From Aliamphritea hakodatensis (GTDB lineage Bacteria > Pseudomonadota > Gammaproteobacteria > Pseudomonadales > Balneatricaceae), in contig NZ_AP025281.1 of NCBI RefSeq assembly GCF_024347195.1, positions 2,542,001-2,606,000 on the forward strand: a DNA stretch of 64,000 nucleotides, given 5' to 3'. Of this stretch, positions 15,631 through 23,957 are shown piece after piece (the first letter of the stretch is position 1; every line of letters starts with the position of its first letter). The notes beneath the pieces were generated by a model, which searched no databases, was not told the DNA's origin, and saw only the letters and a list, made by a program, of their open reading frames with translations. Both the position numbers and the translations under genes were made by a program.

Positions 15631-16611
15631 ATGAAACAACGCTCTGGTCTGGCCCTGCTGGGCCTTCTGACCGTTTTTCCTGTAATGGCCAATGAACCTT
15701 TACAACCTGTCGAACCCTATACGGTAACAAGCCCTGCAAAAGTGGAGCTGGGTAAGCAACTGTATTTTGATCCCAGACTGTCTAAATCCGGCTTTATATC
15801 CTGTAACTCATGCCACAACCTCAGCATGGGCGGAACTGACAACATGCCGACTTCAATCGGCCATAACTGGACCCTAGGGCCCATTAATGCCCCCACTGTA
15901 CTGAACAGCAGCCTTAATATTGCCCAGTTCTGGGATGGCCGCGCCAAAGACTTGCAGGAACAAGCCGCAGGGCCCATCGCCAACCCGATAGAAATGGGCT
16001 TCAGTCACCAGCTGGCTGTTGAGGTTCTGGATACAATTCCACAGTACAAAGCATCTTTTAACGCGGTATACGACACTGATGCGATCGCCATTGATCAGGT
16101 GACCGATGCAATCGCCGCATTCGAGGAAACGCTGGTGACACCGAATGCACCGTTCGACCGTTACCTTAAAGGTGAAAAAGATGCCATTTCAGATATTGCG
16201 AAAGCAGGTTATGAGCGTTTTAAAGCGACCGGCTGTACTGCCTGCCATAACGGCCAGGCGGTAGGCGGTAACTCCTTTCAGAAAATGGGTCTTGTAAAGC
16301 CCTATAAAACTGACAATCCGGCAGCCGGGCTGTCAGCGGTAACCGGTCAGGAAATCGACCGTTTCAAGTTCAAAGTCCCGACACTGCGTAATGTAGAGCT
16401 GACCTATCCGTACTTCCACGATGGCGCTATCTGGACGCTGGAAGAAGCCGTCAACATCATGGCTGAGCTACAGCTGGGCAAAGCACTGAAGCAGGAAGAA
16501 ACAGATGAAATTGTTGCCTTCCTGAAAACCCTTACCGGTGACCAGCCAAGCTTTAAACTGCCACAGCTGCCGCCATCAACCAACAATACCCCACGGCCTG
16601 ATCCGGCCTGA
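15631..16611 (+). CDS. ccpA: Di-heme cytochrome c peroxidase
   Basis: This periplasmic peroxidase reduces hydrogen peroxide with electrons from small c-type cytochromes. The 326-residue precursor has a Sec signal peptide (about residues 1-20, cleaved after VMA), a first heme site CNSCH (near residue 58) in the peroxidatic domain and a second CTACH (near 206) in the electron-transfer domain. The spacing and FWDGRAKDLQEQAAGPI and VPTLRNVELTYPYFHDGAIWTL blocks are typical for the CcpA/MauG family. No tryptophylquinone substrate genes are nearby, so peroxidase rather than MauG is preferred. It appears monocistronic, with a strong terminator behind it. Confidence 0.9.
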   Translation: MKQRSGLALLGLLTVFPVMANEPLQPVEPYTVTSPAKVELGKQLYFDPRLSKSGFISCNSCHNLSMGGTDNMPTSIGHNWTLGPINAPTVLNSSLNIAQFWDGRAKDLQEQAAGPIANPIEMGFSHQLAVEVLDTIPQYKASFNAVYDTDAIAIDQVTDAIAAFEETLVTPNAPFDRYLKGEKDAISDIAKAGYERFKATGCTACHNGQAVGGNSFQKMGLVKPYKTDNPAAGLSAVTGQEIDRFKFKVPTLRNVELTYPYFHDGAIWTLEEAVNIMAELQLGKALKQEETDEIVAFLKTLTGDQPSFKLPQLPPSTNNTPRPDPA

Positions 16612-16631
16612 TAACTGAACTGAGAAAACGC

Positions 16632-16656
16632 AAAAGCAGCCCCCGGGCTGCTTTTT
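16632..16656. terminator. Bidirectional rho-independent terminator
   Basis: AAAAGCAGCC and GGCTGCTTTT form a perfect stem with a tiny CCCG loop. The A and T flanks make it work in both directions, serving the convergent peroxidase and LysE genes. Confidence 0.85.
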
Positions 16657-16673
16657 GATTTATCAGCCTGGCC

Positions 16674-17276
16674 TTACAGCCACAAAAACAGTGCGCACCC
16701 AGCCGTCAGGCCGCCGGTTGTCCGGGTAAACAGCTTCCAGCGCAGTTCGGTTGACAGAAATCGTCGGATTGCCCGGCCTGCGACGGCCCAGGGGGTAATC
16801 GACAGAAAACTCAGCGGCGGGATGATCAGTAACACCAGCCAGATCAGCTCAGGCTCCTGTTCAATCGCCACCAGTACAAGACTGACCAGCGCAAGGGTGG
16901 CACTGATAGCCTTTGGATTGGCGAACTGGAATAACACCGCCATGATAAAACGCATCGGTTTTTCCACCTGCTTATCGCCCCCGGACTGTCGGGCCGTAGC
17001 CATTTTCCAGCCGATCATACACAGCCACACACTGCCCATTACCTTCAGAACCAGCAGGGTTTGCGGCCAGGTATCGATCAGGGGCTTCAGCCCCAGCACC
17101 GCCAGTGAATTCAGTAGTACCGTGCCGGCCAGAATGCCAAAAATATGTGGCAGGGTTGCCCTTACCCCGAACTTAGCCCCGGAATATACCAACATCATAT
17201 TATTCGGCCCCGGTGTCGCCCACATAGTGTAAGCAACCAGAACAAAGGGCATCAGTAACTCAAGATTTGCAGACAT
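16674..17276 (-). CDS. LysE-family amino acid exporter
   Basis: This 200-residue inner-membrane protein has about six hydrophobic segments and the LysE/RhtB motif YTMWATPGPNNMMLVYSGA near residue 16-34 and GILAGTVLLNSLAVLGL. The family exports amino acids or related small solutes. I chose the ATG at 17276 (MSANLELLM) because the longer frame to 17369 adds an unlikely cysteine-rich head. It is divergent from a MocR-type regulator, an arrangement common for LysE exporters whose expression follows an amino-acid signal. Confidence 0.82.
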   Translation of the reverse strand: MSANLELLMPFVLVAYTMWATPGPNNMMLVYSGAKFGVRATLPHIFGILAGTVLLNSLAVLGLKPLIDTWPQTLLVLKVMGSVWLCMIGWKMATARQSGGDKQVEKPMRFIMAVLFQFANPKAISATLALVSLVLVAIEQEPELIWLVLLIIPPLSFLSITPWAVAGRAIRRFLSTELRWKLFTRTTGGLTAGCALFLWL

Positions 17277-17417
17277 CAGGTTTTCCGGCTCCGCGTTGAA
17301 TGAGCAGACAGTATAGGAGCAGGACAAGCAAAGGACACAGACACACAAAGCAGAATAATGAATAGACACAGGGGTTTTCCCTTTGCATACTCAGCCGGGC
17401 TGATAAGCTTTACAAAC

Positions 17418-18896
17418 ATGAACAGCGACAGGCCTCGGGACACCATGACCGGAAACAACCAGACACAAAATCAGACACAGACCGGCCAGCCCCGGTATTT
17501 ACAGATCGCCGGATTAATCGAACAGAAAATCCGCAACAGCGAACTCAGTCATGGCACACGTTTACCGGCAATCCGGCAGCTTGCAGCGGATTATCATGTC
17601 AGCATAAATACCATTCGCAGTGTACTGGACATTCTTGAACAGCAAGACCTGATCAGCCGGCAACCCCGGCAGGGCACACGGGTTAACTTTCAGTCAAAGC
17701 CTCAACAGCATTACCGGCCGTTCGAACCCTTTAAGGCTGATTCCCGGCTGGCGCCTCAGGCACAGAAATGGCTGGATGCCTCTATCCTCAACGGGCAATC
17801 AAATGGCCAGTTCATTAACATGGTGCTGTCACCGGAGCTGGACATGTTCCGTTCTTTCCAGCGTCATTATCACAAGGTGCTGTTACAGCCATCCAGAAGG
17901 GGGATGGAAAGCTCAGCAGGTTATCTGCCATTAAGAGACGCCCTGTGTCGTCTGTATGCTCAGCGCCAGACCAACGTAAATCCAACTCAGGTGCAGATTA
18001 CCAGCGGTTGTCAGCACGCCATGGAACATGCGTTACGGACAGTGTGTCAGCCCGGTGATAATGTTGCCGTACCCACGCCGGCATTTCCCGGCTATCTGGC
18101 ATTACTGGGGCAGCTGCAACTGAACGCGGTGGAGGTCCCCATGACACCGGCGGGGCCGGATTACGAATCCCTTAAAACAGTGATGTACAGTGGCGATATC
18201 GCCGCGCTGATCATCAATCCGGTCTGCCATAATCCGACCGGGGTAACCATCAGTGATGACTATAAACGGGACATCGCTCACTGGGCCAACAGTCTGAGGA
18301 TTCCGGTCATTGAGGACGACATCTGCGCCACGCTGAACTTTTCTGAAGCCTTTCCCAGACCGGTTATCAGTTATGACACTGACGGCTGGTGTATGCTGGT
18401 CAGCTCGATCTCGAAAATCGTCGGGGACAGCGAACGGCTTGGCTGGTGCCTGCCGGGGCGCTTCCGCGATGCCTATATGACCCAGGTGGCCATCAGCCAG
18501 ATCAGCGGCCCGTATTTCCGCCAGAAAGCACTGGCGAACTACCTTAACGGCTCCCGGTATGCCAGCCAGCTGCGTCAATGGCGGGGCGAGATGAAAGCCT
18601 TTCTGAATGAGGCCAGCGAATATCTGCATGCTGAACTGGGCAGTGCAATTGAAATTACCTCACCAAGTGGCGGGTATGCGCTCTGGATAAGGCTTCCGGA
18701 TTATGTGGATGTTAGTGAAGTACGCCGGCAGGCCCGGGCGAAGGATTGTGACTTCCTGCCGGGTGAAGTATTCAGCCTGGCACCGCGGTTTAAGCAATAC
18801 ATCAGGCTGGTACTGATCCCGCCGAAGGATGAGCGCTATGAAAAGGCGCTGCAAAAGCTGACGGGGATCCTTAAACCCTTACTGAAAAAAGCCTAA
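17418..18896 (+). CDS. MocR-type regulator (GntR HTH plus aminotransferase domain)
   Basis: This transcription regulator of about 492 residues has an N-terminal GntR winged helix (YLQIAGLIEQKIRNSEL, then LAADYHVSINTIRSVLDILE, about residues 26-85) fused to a fold-type I aminotransferase domain. PLP-binding features are visible, including the HNPTGV segment and the lysine in SSISKIVGDSERLGW (about residue 355). MocR proteins usually sense PLP adducts of amino compounds. It faces the LysE gene across a 140-base gap and is its likely regulator. Start is uncertain: 17418 is used here, 17445 is possible. Its stop overlaps the convergent downstream gene by four bases. Confidence 0.83.
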   Translation: MNSDRPRDTMTGNNQTQNQTQTGQPRYLQIAGLIEQKIRNSELSHGTRLPAIRQLAADYHVSINTIRSVLDILEQQDLISRQPRQGTRVNFQSKPQQHYRPFEPFKADSRLAPQAQKWLDASILNGQSNGQFINMVLSPELDMFRSFQRHYHKVLLQPSRRGMESSAGYLPLRDALCRLYAQRQTNVNPTQVQITSGCQHAMEHALRTVCQPGDNVAVPTPAFPGYLALLGQLQLNAVEVPMTPAGPDYESLKTVMYSGDIAALIINPVCHNPTGVTISDDYKRDIAHWANSLRIPVIEDDICATLNFSEAFPRPVISYDTDGWCMLVSSISKIVGDSERLGWCLPGRFRDAYMTQVAISQISGPYFRQKALANYLNGSRYASQLRQWRGEMKAFLNEASEYLHAELGSAIEITSPSGGYALWIRLPDYVDVSEVRRQARAKDCDFLPGEVFSLAPRFKQYIRLVLIPPKDERYEKALQKLTGILKPLLKKA

Positions 18897-19651
18897 ACCA
18901 CTACCTGCAGCCGGTTCAGCAACCGCTGCAGGGGTACATCCAGATGGCCGCCCAGTTTCTTTGCTTGGGCCTGCAGGCGGCGGGGGTGTGGGTCCAGCTG
19001 AATATCCTTTCCCACAAACACAATTACATTGCCTTCCTGGGTGCTGGCCTGTAACGGCTGGGAACCGAACACCTCCTGCAGGGTATCCATACAGAGGGGC
19101 AGGATACCTTTACCTTCATCCCACAAATTGATGACCAGCACGCCTTCATCCTTTAAATGATCATAACTGGCCTGTAAGAAGGCCGGATCAACCAACTGAT
19201 CCTGTAAACCGTTATCCAGATAGAGATCGACGAATAACAGATCCTGCTGACCGGCCGGCAGTAAAGGCGCCTGAATATGCTCAAAGGCGTCACCTATATG
19301 CAGGGTCAGGCGCTTCGAATCCGGTAACGAAAACCAGTCACGGGCCGCCAGTGCGACTTTCTCCCGCAGTTCGACAACGGTTACTTGCAGGTTTTCATCC
19401 GCCAGCAACAGGGCTTTCGCCAGCGAGCCAGCCCCTAAACCGAGCAGGGTGGCACCCCGGGCGTCCGGGGCGAGTAATAACGCCAGCATCATGCACTGGG
19501 TGTACTGAAAGAGCAGGCGATCGGGCTGGTTGACCTGCATACCGCTTTGCTCACCGCCGTTACCGAAGGTTAGGTATATATTGTCGTTGTCACTGAGAAC
19601 ATGAATGGGACCCCATTCATCATGGTAGCGGCTGACTTCAAATGCGCTCAT
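18893..19651 (-). CDS. Spermidine-synthase-like protein
   Basis: This 252-residue Rossmann-fold protein resembles polyamine aminopropyltransferases. The nucleotide motif LLGLGAGSLAKALL (about residues 67-80), acidic VVELREKV and GDAFEHI line up with the SpeE fold. However, the aspartate-rich active-site motif usually seen as D-x-D-P is replaced by FVDLYLDNGL, so true aminopropyl transfer is doubtful and a methyltransferase-like or unknown activity is possible. No speD or speA lies nearby. An AGGAAA site precedes the ATG. Confidence 0.75.
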   Translation of the reverse strand: MSAFEVSRYHDEWGPIHVLSDNDNIYLTFGNGGEQSGMQVNQPDRLLFQYTQCMMLALLLAPDARGATLLGLGAGSLAKALLLADENLQVTVVELREKVALAARDWFSLPDSKRLTLHIGDAFEHIQAPLLPAGQQDLLFVDLYLDNGLQDQLVDPAFLQASYDHLKDEGVLVINLWDEGKGILPLCMDTLQEVFGSQPLQASTQEGNVIVFVGKDIQLDPHPRRLQAQAKKLGGHLDVPLQRLLNRLQVVV

Positions 19652-19731
19652 ACAGTGGGTTTCCTGCTGCTGTTCCTGCTGGCATAAGCGGCTGAGTATA
19701 TACAGCCGCCCACGCTTACTCCAGCACGTTT

Positions 19732-21117
19732 TTAACCGTATGCAGTAGCAGGTAACCAGAGCACTAGCTGTGGCCAGAATACCAGGATTAACAGGCCGGT
19801 CAGCTGCAGAATAATAAAGGGTGTCACACCTTTATAGATATCGGTAATTTTCACATTCGGCGGACATACCCCTTTCAGATAGAACAGGGCGAAGCCCACC
19901 GGCGGGGTGAGGAAGGAGGTCTGCAAGGCCATGGCGACGAGCATCACGAACCACACGAGCTCCGGATTATCCACCACACCGTAGCCGTTGATATCCAGCC
20001 CCAGGGCAGAAATCACCGGTGCCAGCAGCGGCAGGATAATCAGGGTGATTTCTATCCAGTCCAGGAAGAAGCCCAGCAGGAAGATTACCCCAAGGATAAA
20101 GAAGATAATGCCGTATGGGCCGAACGGCAGTCCGGTCAGGAAGGACTCGATCAGCTCATCACCGCCCAGCTCCCGCAGTACCAGCGCAAAACAGGTAGCC
20201 CCGATGAAAATGGCAAAGATGTATGCCGTGGTGTTGTAGGTACCGGTCATCACTTCTTTCAGCACTTTAAAACTGAACTTACGGTTGTACATGGCCAGCA
20301 GGGTGGCCCCGAAAGCGCCCACACCAGAGGCTTCTGTCGGCGTGGCAATGCCGGCGAAGATCGACCCCAATACTACGAAGATCAGTGCTAATGTCGGCAA
20401 AATAGCCTTAAGTACAGAAATCAGCGTTGCCATAGTCACCGGTTTGGCGTCCGCTGGCAGCGGCGCAGACTCAGGCTTGAGGAAGCCGGTAATCAGAATG
20501 TAGGCAATGTACATGGCACCCAGCATCAGGCCCGGGAACACAGCCCCCATGAAGAGATCACCCACGGACAGACCTAACTGGTCAGCCATGATGACCAACA
20601 TGATGCTCGGCGGAATCAGAATCCCCAGGGTACCGGCGCTGGCGATGGTGCCCAGTGCCAGCGGCATGGCATAGCCCTGTTTAGTCATAGAAGGCAGGGA
20701 CATAACGGCTAACAACACCACGGATGCCCCGATGATACCGGTGGATGCCGCCAGGATAATGCCGATGGCTGTTACCGTGATGGCCAAACCGCCACGGACG
20801 TTGCCGAACAGTTCCTGCATGGATTTCATCAGCCGTTCTGCCACGCCGGATTTGTCCAGCATGATGCCCATGAATATGAACATGGGGAGCGCCACCAGAA
20901 TCCAGTTGTCCATGATCTTCCAGAGGCGGTTCACCACCAGACCGAGGGTCAGATAATCCAGCCCGGTAATGGTGTCGAAGTAGGTATCCGCAATGTAGCC
21001 GATGCCGGCAAAGATAACCCCGATGCCACCTAAAACCCAGGCGACCGGGATGCCGGTAAATAACAGTGCGATGAATGAGACGAACATCGCAATGACTAGA
21101 ATTTCATTAATTTCCAT
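19732..21117 (-). CDS. dctM: TRAP transporter large permease (DctM)
   Basis: This is the large membrane subunit of a tripartite sodium-driven transporter. The 461-residue protein has about twelve hydrophobic spans and typical DctM features such as ALPMFIFMGIMLDKSG (near residue 75), GIILAASTGIIGASVVLL and the C-terminal TPPVGFALFYLKGVCP. Start is ATG at 21117, sharing a base with the dctQ stop; the TTG one codon earlier is an alternative. It is the last gene of the bdhA-dctPQM set. Substrate is probably 3-hydroxybutyrate or another small organic acid, inferred from bdhA. Confidence 0.9.
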   Translation of the reverse strand: MEINEILVIAMFVSFIALLFTGIPVAWVLGGIGVIFAGIGYIADTYFDTITGLDYLTLGLVVNRLWKIMDNWILVALPMFIFMGIMLDKSGVAERLMKSMQELFGNVRGGLAITVTAIGIILAASTGIIGASVVLLAVMSLPSMTKQGYAMPLALGTIASAGTLGILIPPSIMLVIMADQLGLSVGDLFMGAVFPGLMLGAMYIAYILITGFLKPESAPLPADAKPVTMATLISVLKAILPTLALIFVVLGSIFAGIATPTEASGVGAFGATLLAMYNRKFSFKVLKEVMTGTYNTTAYIFAIFIGATCFALVLRELGGDELIESFLTGLPFGPYGIIFFILGVIFLLGFFLDWIEITLIILPLLAPVISALGLDINGYGVVDNPELVWFVMLVAMALQTSFLTPPVGFALFYLKGVCPPNVKITDIYKGVTPFIILQLTGLLILVFWPQLVLWLPATAYG

Positions 21118-21656
21118 CAATCAGTCCCTCTGAACAGCAACAGGGTATCGCGATACAGGCGGGAAAGTGCCGCCAGAATAAGCATCGCCATACTCAGGGG
21201 AATCACACCTTTAATCAGCCAGCGCCAGGGCAGGCCGGAAGGGGATTCAGAATGTTCGTTGATGCGCCAGGCGTCAGCAACGAAATCCAGGCTGTGCAGA
21301 AAGATCACCGTGATAAACGGCAGTAACAGAAACAGAATGCCGAAGATCTCGACAAGGTATTTGGTCCGGGCGCGAAACCCGGTATAGAAGAGGTCCACAC
21401 GGATGTGGGAATTGGTGGTCTGGGCGTAGGCTAAGCCAAACATCACCCCAATGGCATACAGATGCCACTGCAGTTCCTCCAGCATGATCAGCCCGCTGGA
21501 AAACCCTTTACGCAGAATAACCTGCGCCATAATAACCAGAATCAGCAGTACATAAGCCCAGGCAATCAGCCCGCCGACTTTCTGAATTAGCCGGTCTATA
21601 CCGTCTGAAAATCCCACTGGAGGCCGTGTATTGTTTGCGTCATTCACCCGATGCAT
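21117..21656 (-). CDS. dctQ: TRAP transporter small permease (DctQ)
   Basis: This is the small membrane subunit that pairs with DctM. The 179-residue protein has four predicted membrane helices, the ELQWHLYAIGVMFGLAYA stretch and the SHIRVDLFY motif (near residues 84-92) characteristic of DctQ. AAGGG lies just before the ATG. The stop TGA shares a base with the dctM start. A terminator-like hairpin lies between dctP and this gene, which would make permease expression lower than that of the binding protein. Confidence 0.88.
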   Translation of the reverse strand: MHRVNDANNTRPPVGFSDGIDRLIQKVGGLIAWAYVLLILVIMAQVILRKGFSSGLIMLEELQWHLYAIGVMFGLAYAQTTNSHIRVDLFYTGFRARTKYLVEIFGILFLLLPFITVIFLHSLDFVADAWRINEHSESPSGLPWRWLIKGVIPLSMAMLILAALSRLYRDTLLLFRGTD

Positions 21657-21694
21657 CCCTTATTGTTATTGTCGAATGTCCGTTCTGATACCGC

Positions 21695-21730
21695 ACAAAA
21701 ACAGTGCAACAGCCGGGGCTGAAGCACTGT
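21695..21730 (-). terminator. Attenuating terminator between dctP and dctQ
   Basis: On the reverse strand a 7-bp stem (21724-21730 with 21701-21707) encloses an inner GCC/GGC-type stem and is followed by five T. It sits between the binding-protein gene and the permease genes, where partial termination would give more binding protein than permease. Confidence 0.6.
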
Positions 21731-21752
21731 ACGATACTCAGTCAGTATGGGG

Positions 21753-22820
21753 CTAATTTGTCGTGCGGGGCAAGAAAGCGTTTGCTTCCCAAAGATCGTA
21801 ACCTTTACGGAACGTACTCAGGTCATCCCACACTTTGGTAAAGAAAGGATCAGCCGCAGTTTTGTCAGCCACCACTTCCAACCACTTTTCGTTAAAGGTG
21901 TTCAGCATGTCATCGCTCCAGTAACGGATATTCACACCGTTTTCCTGAGCTTTGGCCATCACCTCAAACTGCATGGATTCACCCTCTGCAATGGCATTGG
22001 TCATGGATGCTTTACAGGCATTTTCAACAATGGCCTGCTGGCCAACAGACAGTTTGCCCCAGGCGTCTTTGTTTACCAGTAATTCAAAAATGGTCGCCTG
22101 CTGGTGCCAGCCCGGGAAGTAGTTGTACTTAACGATCTTATGGAAGCCCAGACGCTGATCGATGGCTGGCTGAGAGAATTCAGAGGCGTCAATGGCACCT
22201 TTCTCAAGCGCGCCAAAGATTTCGCCGCCCGGCAACTGAGACGTGGATACACCCAGTTTTTCCATCACGGAGGCACCCAGACCGAAGAAACGCATGTTCA
22301 GGCCACTGAGGTCTTCCGGGCTGTTGATTTCTTTGCTGAACCAGCCGGAGGTTTCCGGCGAAATGATTGCGCAGGGAATGACTTTAACGTTGTAACCGTT
22401 AGTGTCATACATTTCCTGATACAGTTTCAGGCCATTACCGTAATACAGCCAGGCCATGTACTCACCGGCTTCCGGGCCGAAAGGCACAGCAGAGAACAGC
22501 GCGGCTGCCGGCATTTTACCCTGCCAGTAACCGGCCGTTGCATAGCCGGAATTCACCTTGCCGGAAGATACCGCATCGAGAATCTCTTTCGGGGCAACCA
22601 GTTTACCCGGCTCATAGATCTTCATCTTTATTGAGCCATCACTCATCAGCTTAAGCTGTTCCGAAACCCATTTAATGGGAGTACCCAGTGCCGGCAGGTG
22701 GGAGCCAAATGCAATCGGGGTTTTCAGCAGAACTTTATCCGCGGCAGAAGCAGCGGTGCTGCCGGCGGCCATTGCGGCGGTTAACAGTGATACAGCGAAC
22801 ATCGATTTTATTTTTTTCAT
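21753..22820 (-). CDS. dctP: TRAP transporter substrate-binding protein (DctP)
   Basis: This periplasmic solute receptor of the TRAP system has 355 residues. It has a clear Sec signal peptide (MKKIKSMFAVSLLTAAMAAG, cleaved near ASA at residue 26). The mature part has the DctP features: GYWQGKMPAAALFSAVPFG, WFSKEINSPEDLSGLNMRF (near residues 170-188) and a conserved arginine in that block which normally contacts the substrate carboxylate. The ATG at 22820 follows an AAGGAACC site; the longer frame to 22880 lacks signal features. Carboxylate specificity is family knowledge; 3-hydroxybutyrate is inferred from the neighbour bdhA. Confidence 0.9.
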   Translation of the reverse strand: MKKIKSMFAVSLLTAAMAAGSTAASAADKVLLKTPIAFGSHLPALGTPIKWVSEQLKLMSDGSIKMKIYEPGKLVAPKEILDAVSSGKVNSGYATAGYWQGKMPAAALFSAVPFGPEAGEYMAWLYYGNGLKLYQEMYDTNGYNVKVIPCAIISPETSGWFSKEINSPEDLSGLNMRFFGLGASVMEKLGVSTSQLPGGEIFGALEKGAIDASEFSQPAIDQRLGFHKIVKYNYFPGWHQQATIFELLVNKDAWGKLSVGQQAIVENACKASMTNAIAEGESMQFEVMAKAQENGVNIRYWSDDMLNTFNEKWLEVVADKTAADPFFTKVWDDLSTFRKGYDLWEANAFLPRTTN

Positions 22821-22903
22821 GATGGTTCCTTGTTTATCAGAGAATGTCGTTAAAAAATTCCGGGTATAGCGTCGTTCCACTTAAACTGATGAAAATTAAT
22901 GGG

Positions 22904-23680
22904 TTACTGGGCGCTCCAGGCACCGTCTATCGGCAGGGCTGCACCGTTGATTCCACGGGCGGATTCACTGCAGAGAAACACCACCATGTCACCGATGGCA
23001 TCCGGTTTAATCAGATCAGGATAGGCCTGTTTATCTACCACCAGATCGTGTTTGGCCTGTTCAGCAGAGCAGTTTTTCTCAGCGGCGATGGCCGCGATCT
23101 GATCGTTCAGCAGGGGGGTATCGACCCAGCCGGGGCAGATACAGTTGGCGGTAATGCCTGCCGCGGCGTTTTCCAGTGCAACCACCTTAGTAAAACCCAC
23201 CAGACCGTGCTTAGCAGCGCAGTAGGCCGCTTTATTAACGGATGCAACCAGACCGTGGACCGAAGCAATATTGACGATGCGGCCAAACCCCTGCTGCTGA
23301 AAGTGCGGCAGGCACAGGCGGGTAGTATGAAAAGCAGCAGAAAGATTAATGGCGATGATCTGATCCCACTTTTCCGTGGGAAACTGTTCGGCAGGTGCGG
23401 TGTACTGAATACCGGCATTGTTGACCAGCACATCCAGGCCGCCAAATTGCGTGATTGTTGTGCTGATCAGGGATTCCAGCTGGCCAACATCACTTAAATC
23501 TGCAGGCTGGTAAGCACACCTGACCCCATAGCCGGCAAACTGTTCACACAGCTGCTCTCCAAAGGCTTTATCTTCCAGGCCGTGAAGCATGATGTTCATA
23601 CCACTGGCGGCAAGCCGGTGAGCACATGCCAGACCAATACCACTGCTTGAGCCGGTTACCAGGGCCGTTCGCGTCTGCAT
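22904..23680 (-). CDS. bdhA: D-3-hydroxybutyrate dehydrogenase
   Basis: This short-chain dehydrogenase oxidises D-3-hydroxybutyrate to acetoacetate with NAD. The 258-residue protein has the cofactor motif TGSSSGIGLA (residues 9-18), NNAGIQY, catalytic serine in IVNIASVHGL, YCAAKHG with the Tyr/Lys pair near residue 154, and the bacterial BdhA C-terminal features NCICPGWVDTPLL and the inserted helix EKNCSAEQAKHDLV. GGAGA lies before the ATG. It leads the operon bdhA-dctP-dctQ-dctM and sits behind a sigma-54 promoter. Confidence 0.92.
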   Translation of the reverse strand: MQTRTALVTGSSSGIGLACAHRLAASGMNIMLHGLEDKAFGEQLCEQFAGYGVRCAYQPADLSDVGQLESLISTTITQFGGLDVLVNNAGIQYTAPAEQFPTEKWDQIIAINLSAAFHTTRLCLPHFQQQGFGRIVNIASVHGLVASVNKAAYCAAKHGLVGFTKVVALENAAAGITANCICPGWVDTPLLNDQIAAIAAEKNCSAEQAKHDLVVDKQAYPDLIKPDAIGDMVVFLCSESARGINGAALPIDGAWSAQ

Positions 23681-23781
23681 AGAGAGTCTCCGTTATTATT
23701 CTGAGCGCGTGACCGGCAGACAACTGTCTGTTTTCCGGTCATGAGGATCGGGCCTCTGCGCAAATTTTATTAACGTCCTTA

Positions 23782-23799
23782 TTGCAGACTCTGTGCCAA
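23782..23799 (-). promoter_or_regulatory. Sigma-54 (-24/-12) promoter for bdhA-dctPQM
   Basis: On the reverse strand TTGGCAC, five bases, then CTGCAA gives the GG and GC dinucleotides with exact sigma-54 spacing. The start point would be near 23770, about 90 bases before bdhA. The divergent gene encodes a sigma-54 activator, which strongly supports the call. Confidence 0.82.
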
Positions 23800-23870
23800 A
23801 TTCCTAAGCTATTGATTTATATGAAAAGAGAGTAGCCGGCTTGCTTAAATGACAGGCAAAATATATTTTA

Positions 23871-23911
23871 TGTCTTAAAAACAAGACACTTAATGTCTTA
23901 TTTATAAGACA
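23871..23911. promoter_or_regulatory. Two upstream activator sites, TGTCTT-N6-AAGACA
   Basis: Two identical-arm palindromes lie at 23871-23888 and 23894-23911, with centres 23 bases apart (about two helical turns). They sit about 75-130 bases upstream of the sigma-54 promoter and 50-90 bases upstream of the activator gene. This is the expected layout for a sigma-54 enhancer-binding protein that may also control its own gene. Confidence 0.78.
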
Positions 23912-23957
23912 TGAGTGTTTATTTTTTCAGACACAATAACTAACAGGCTGGCGAATT

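Noticed and set aside
15631..16611. MauG-type methylamine dehydrogenase maturation protein
   Set aside because: No mau genes nearby and cytochrome c peroxidase domain pattern is complete.
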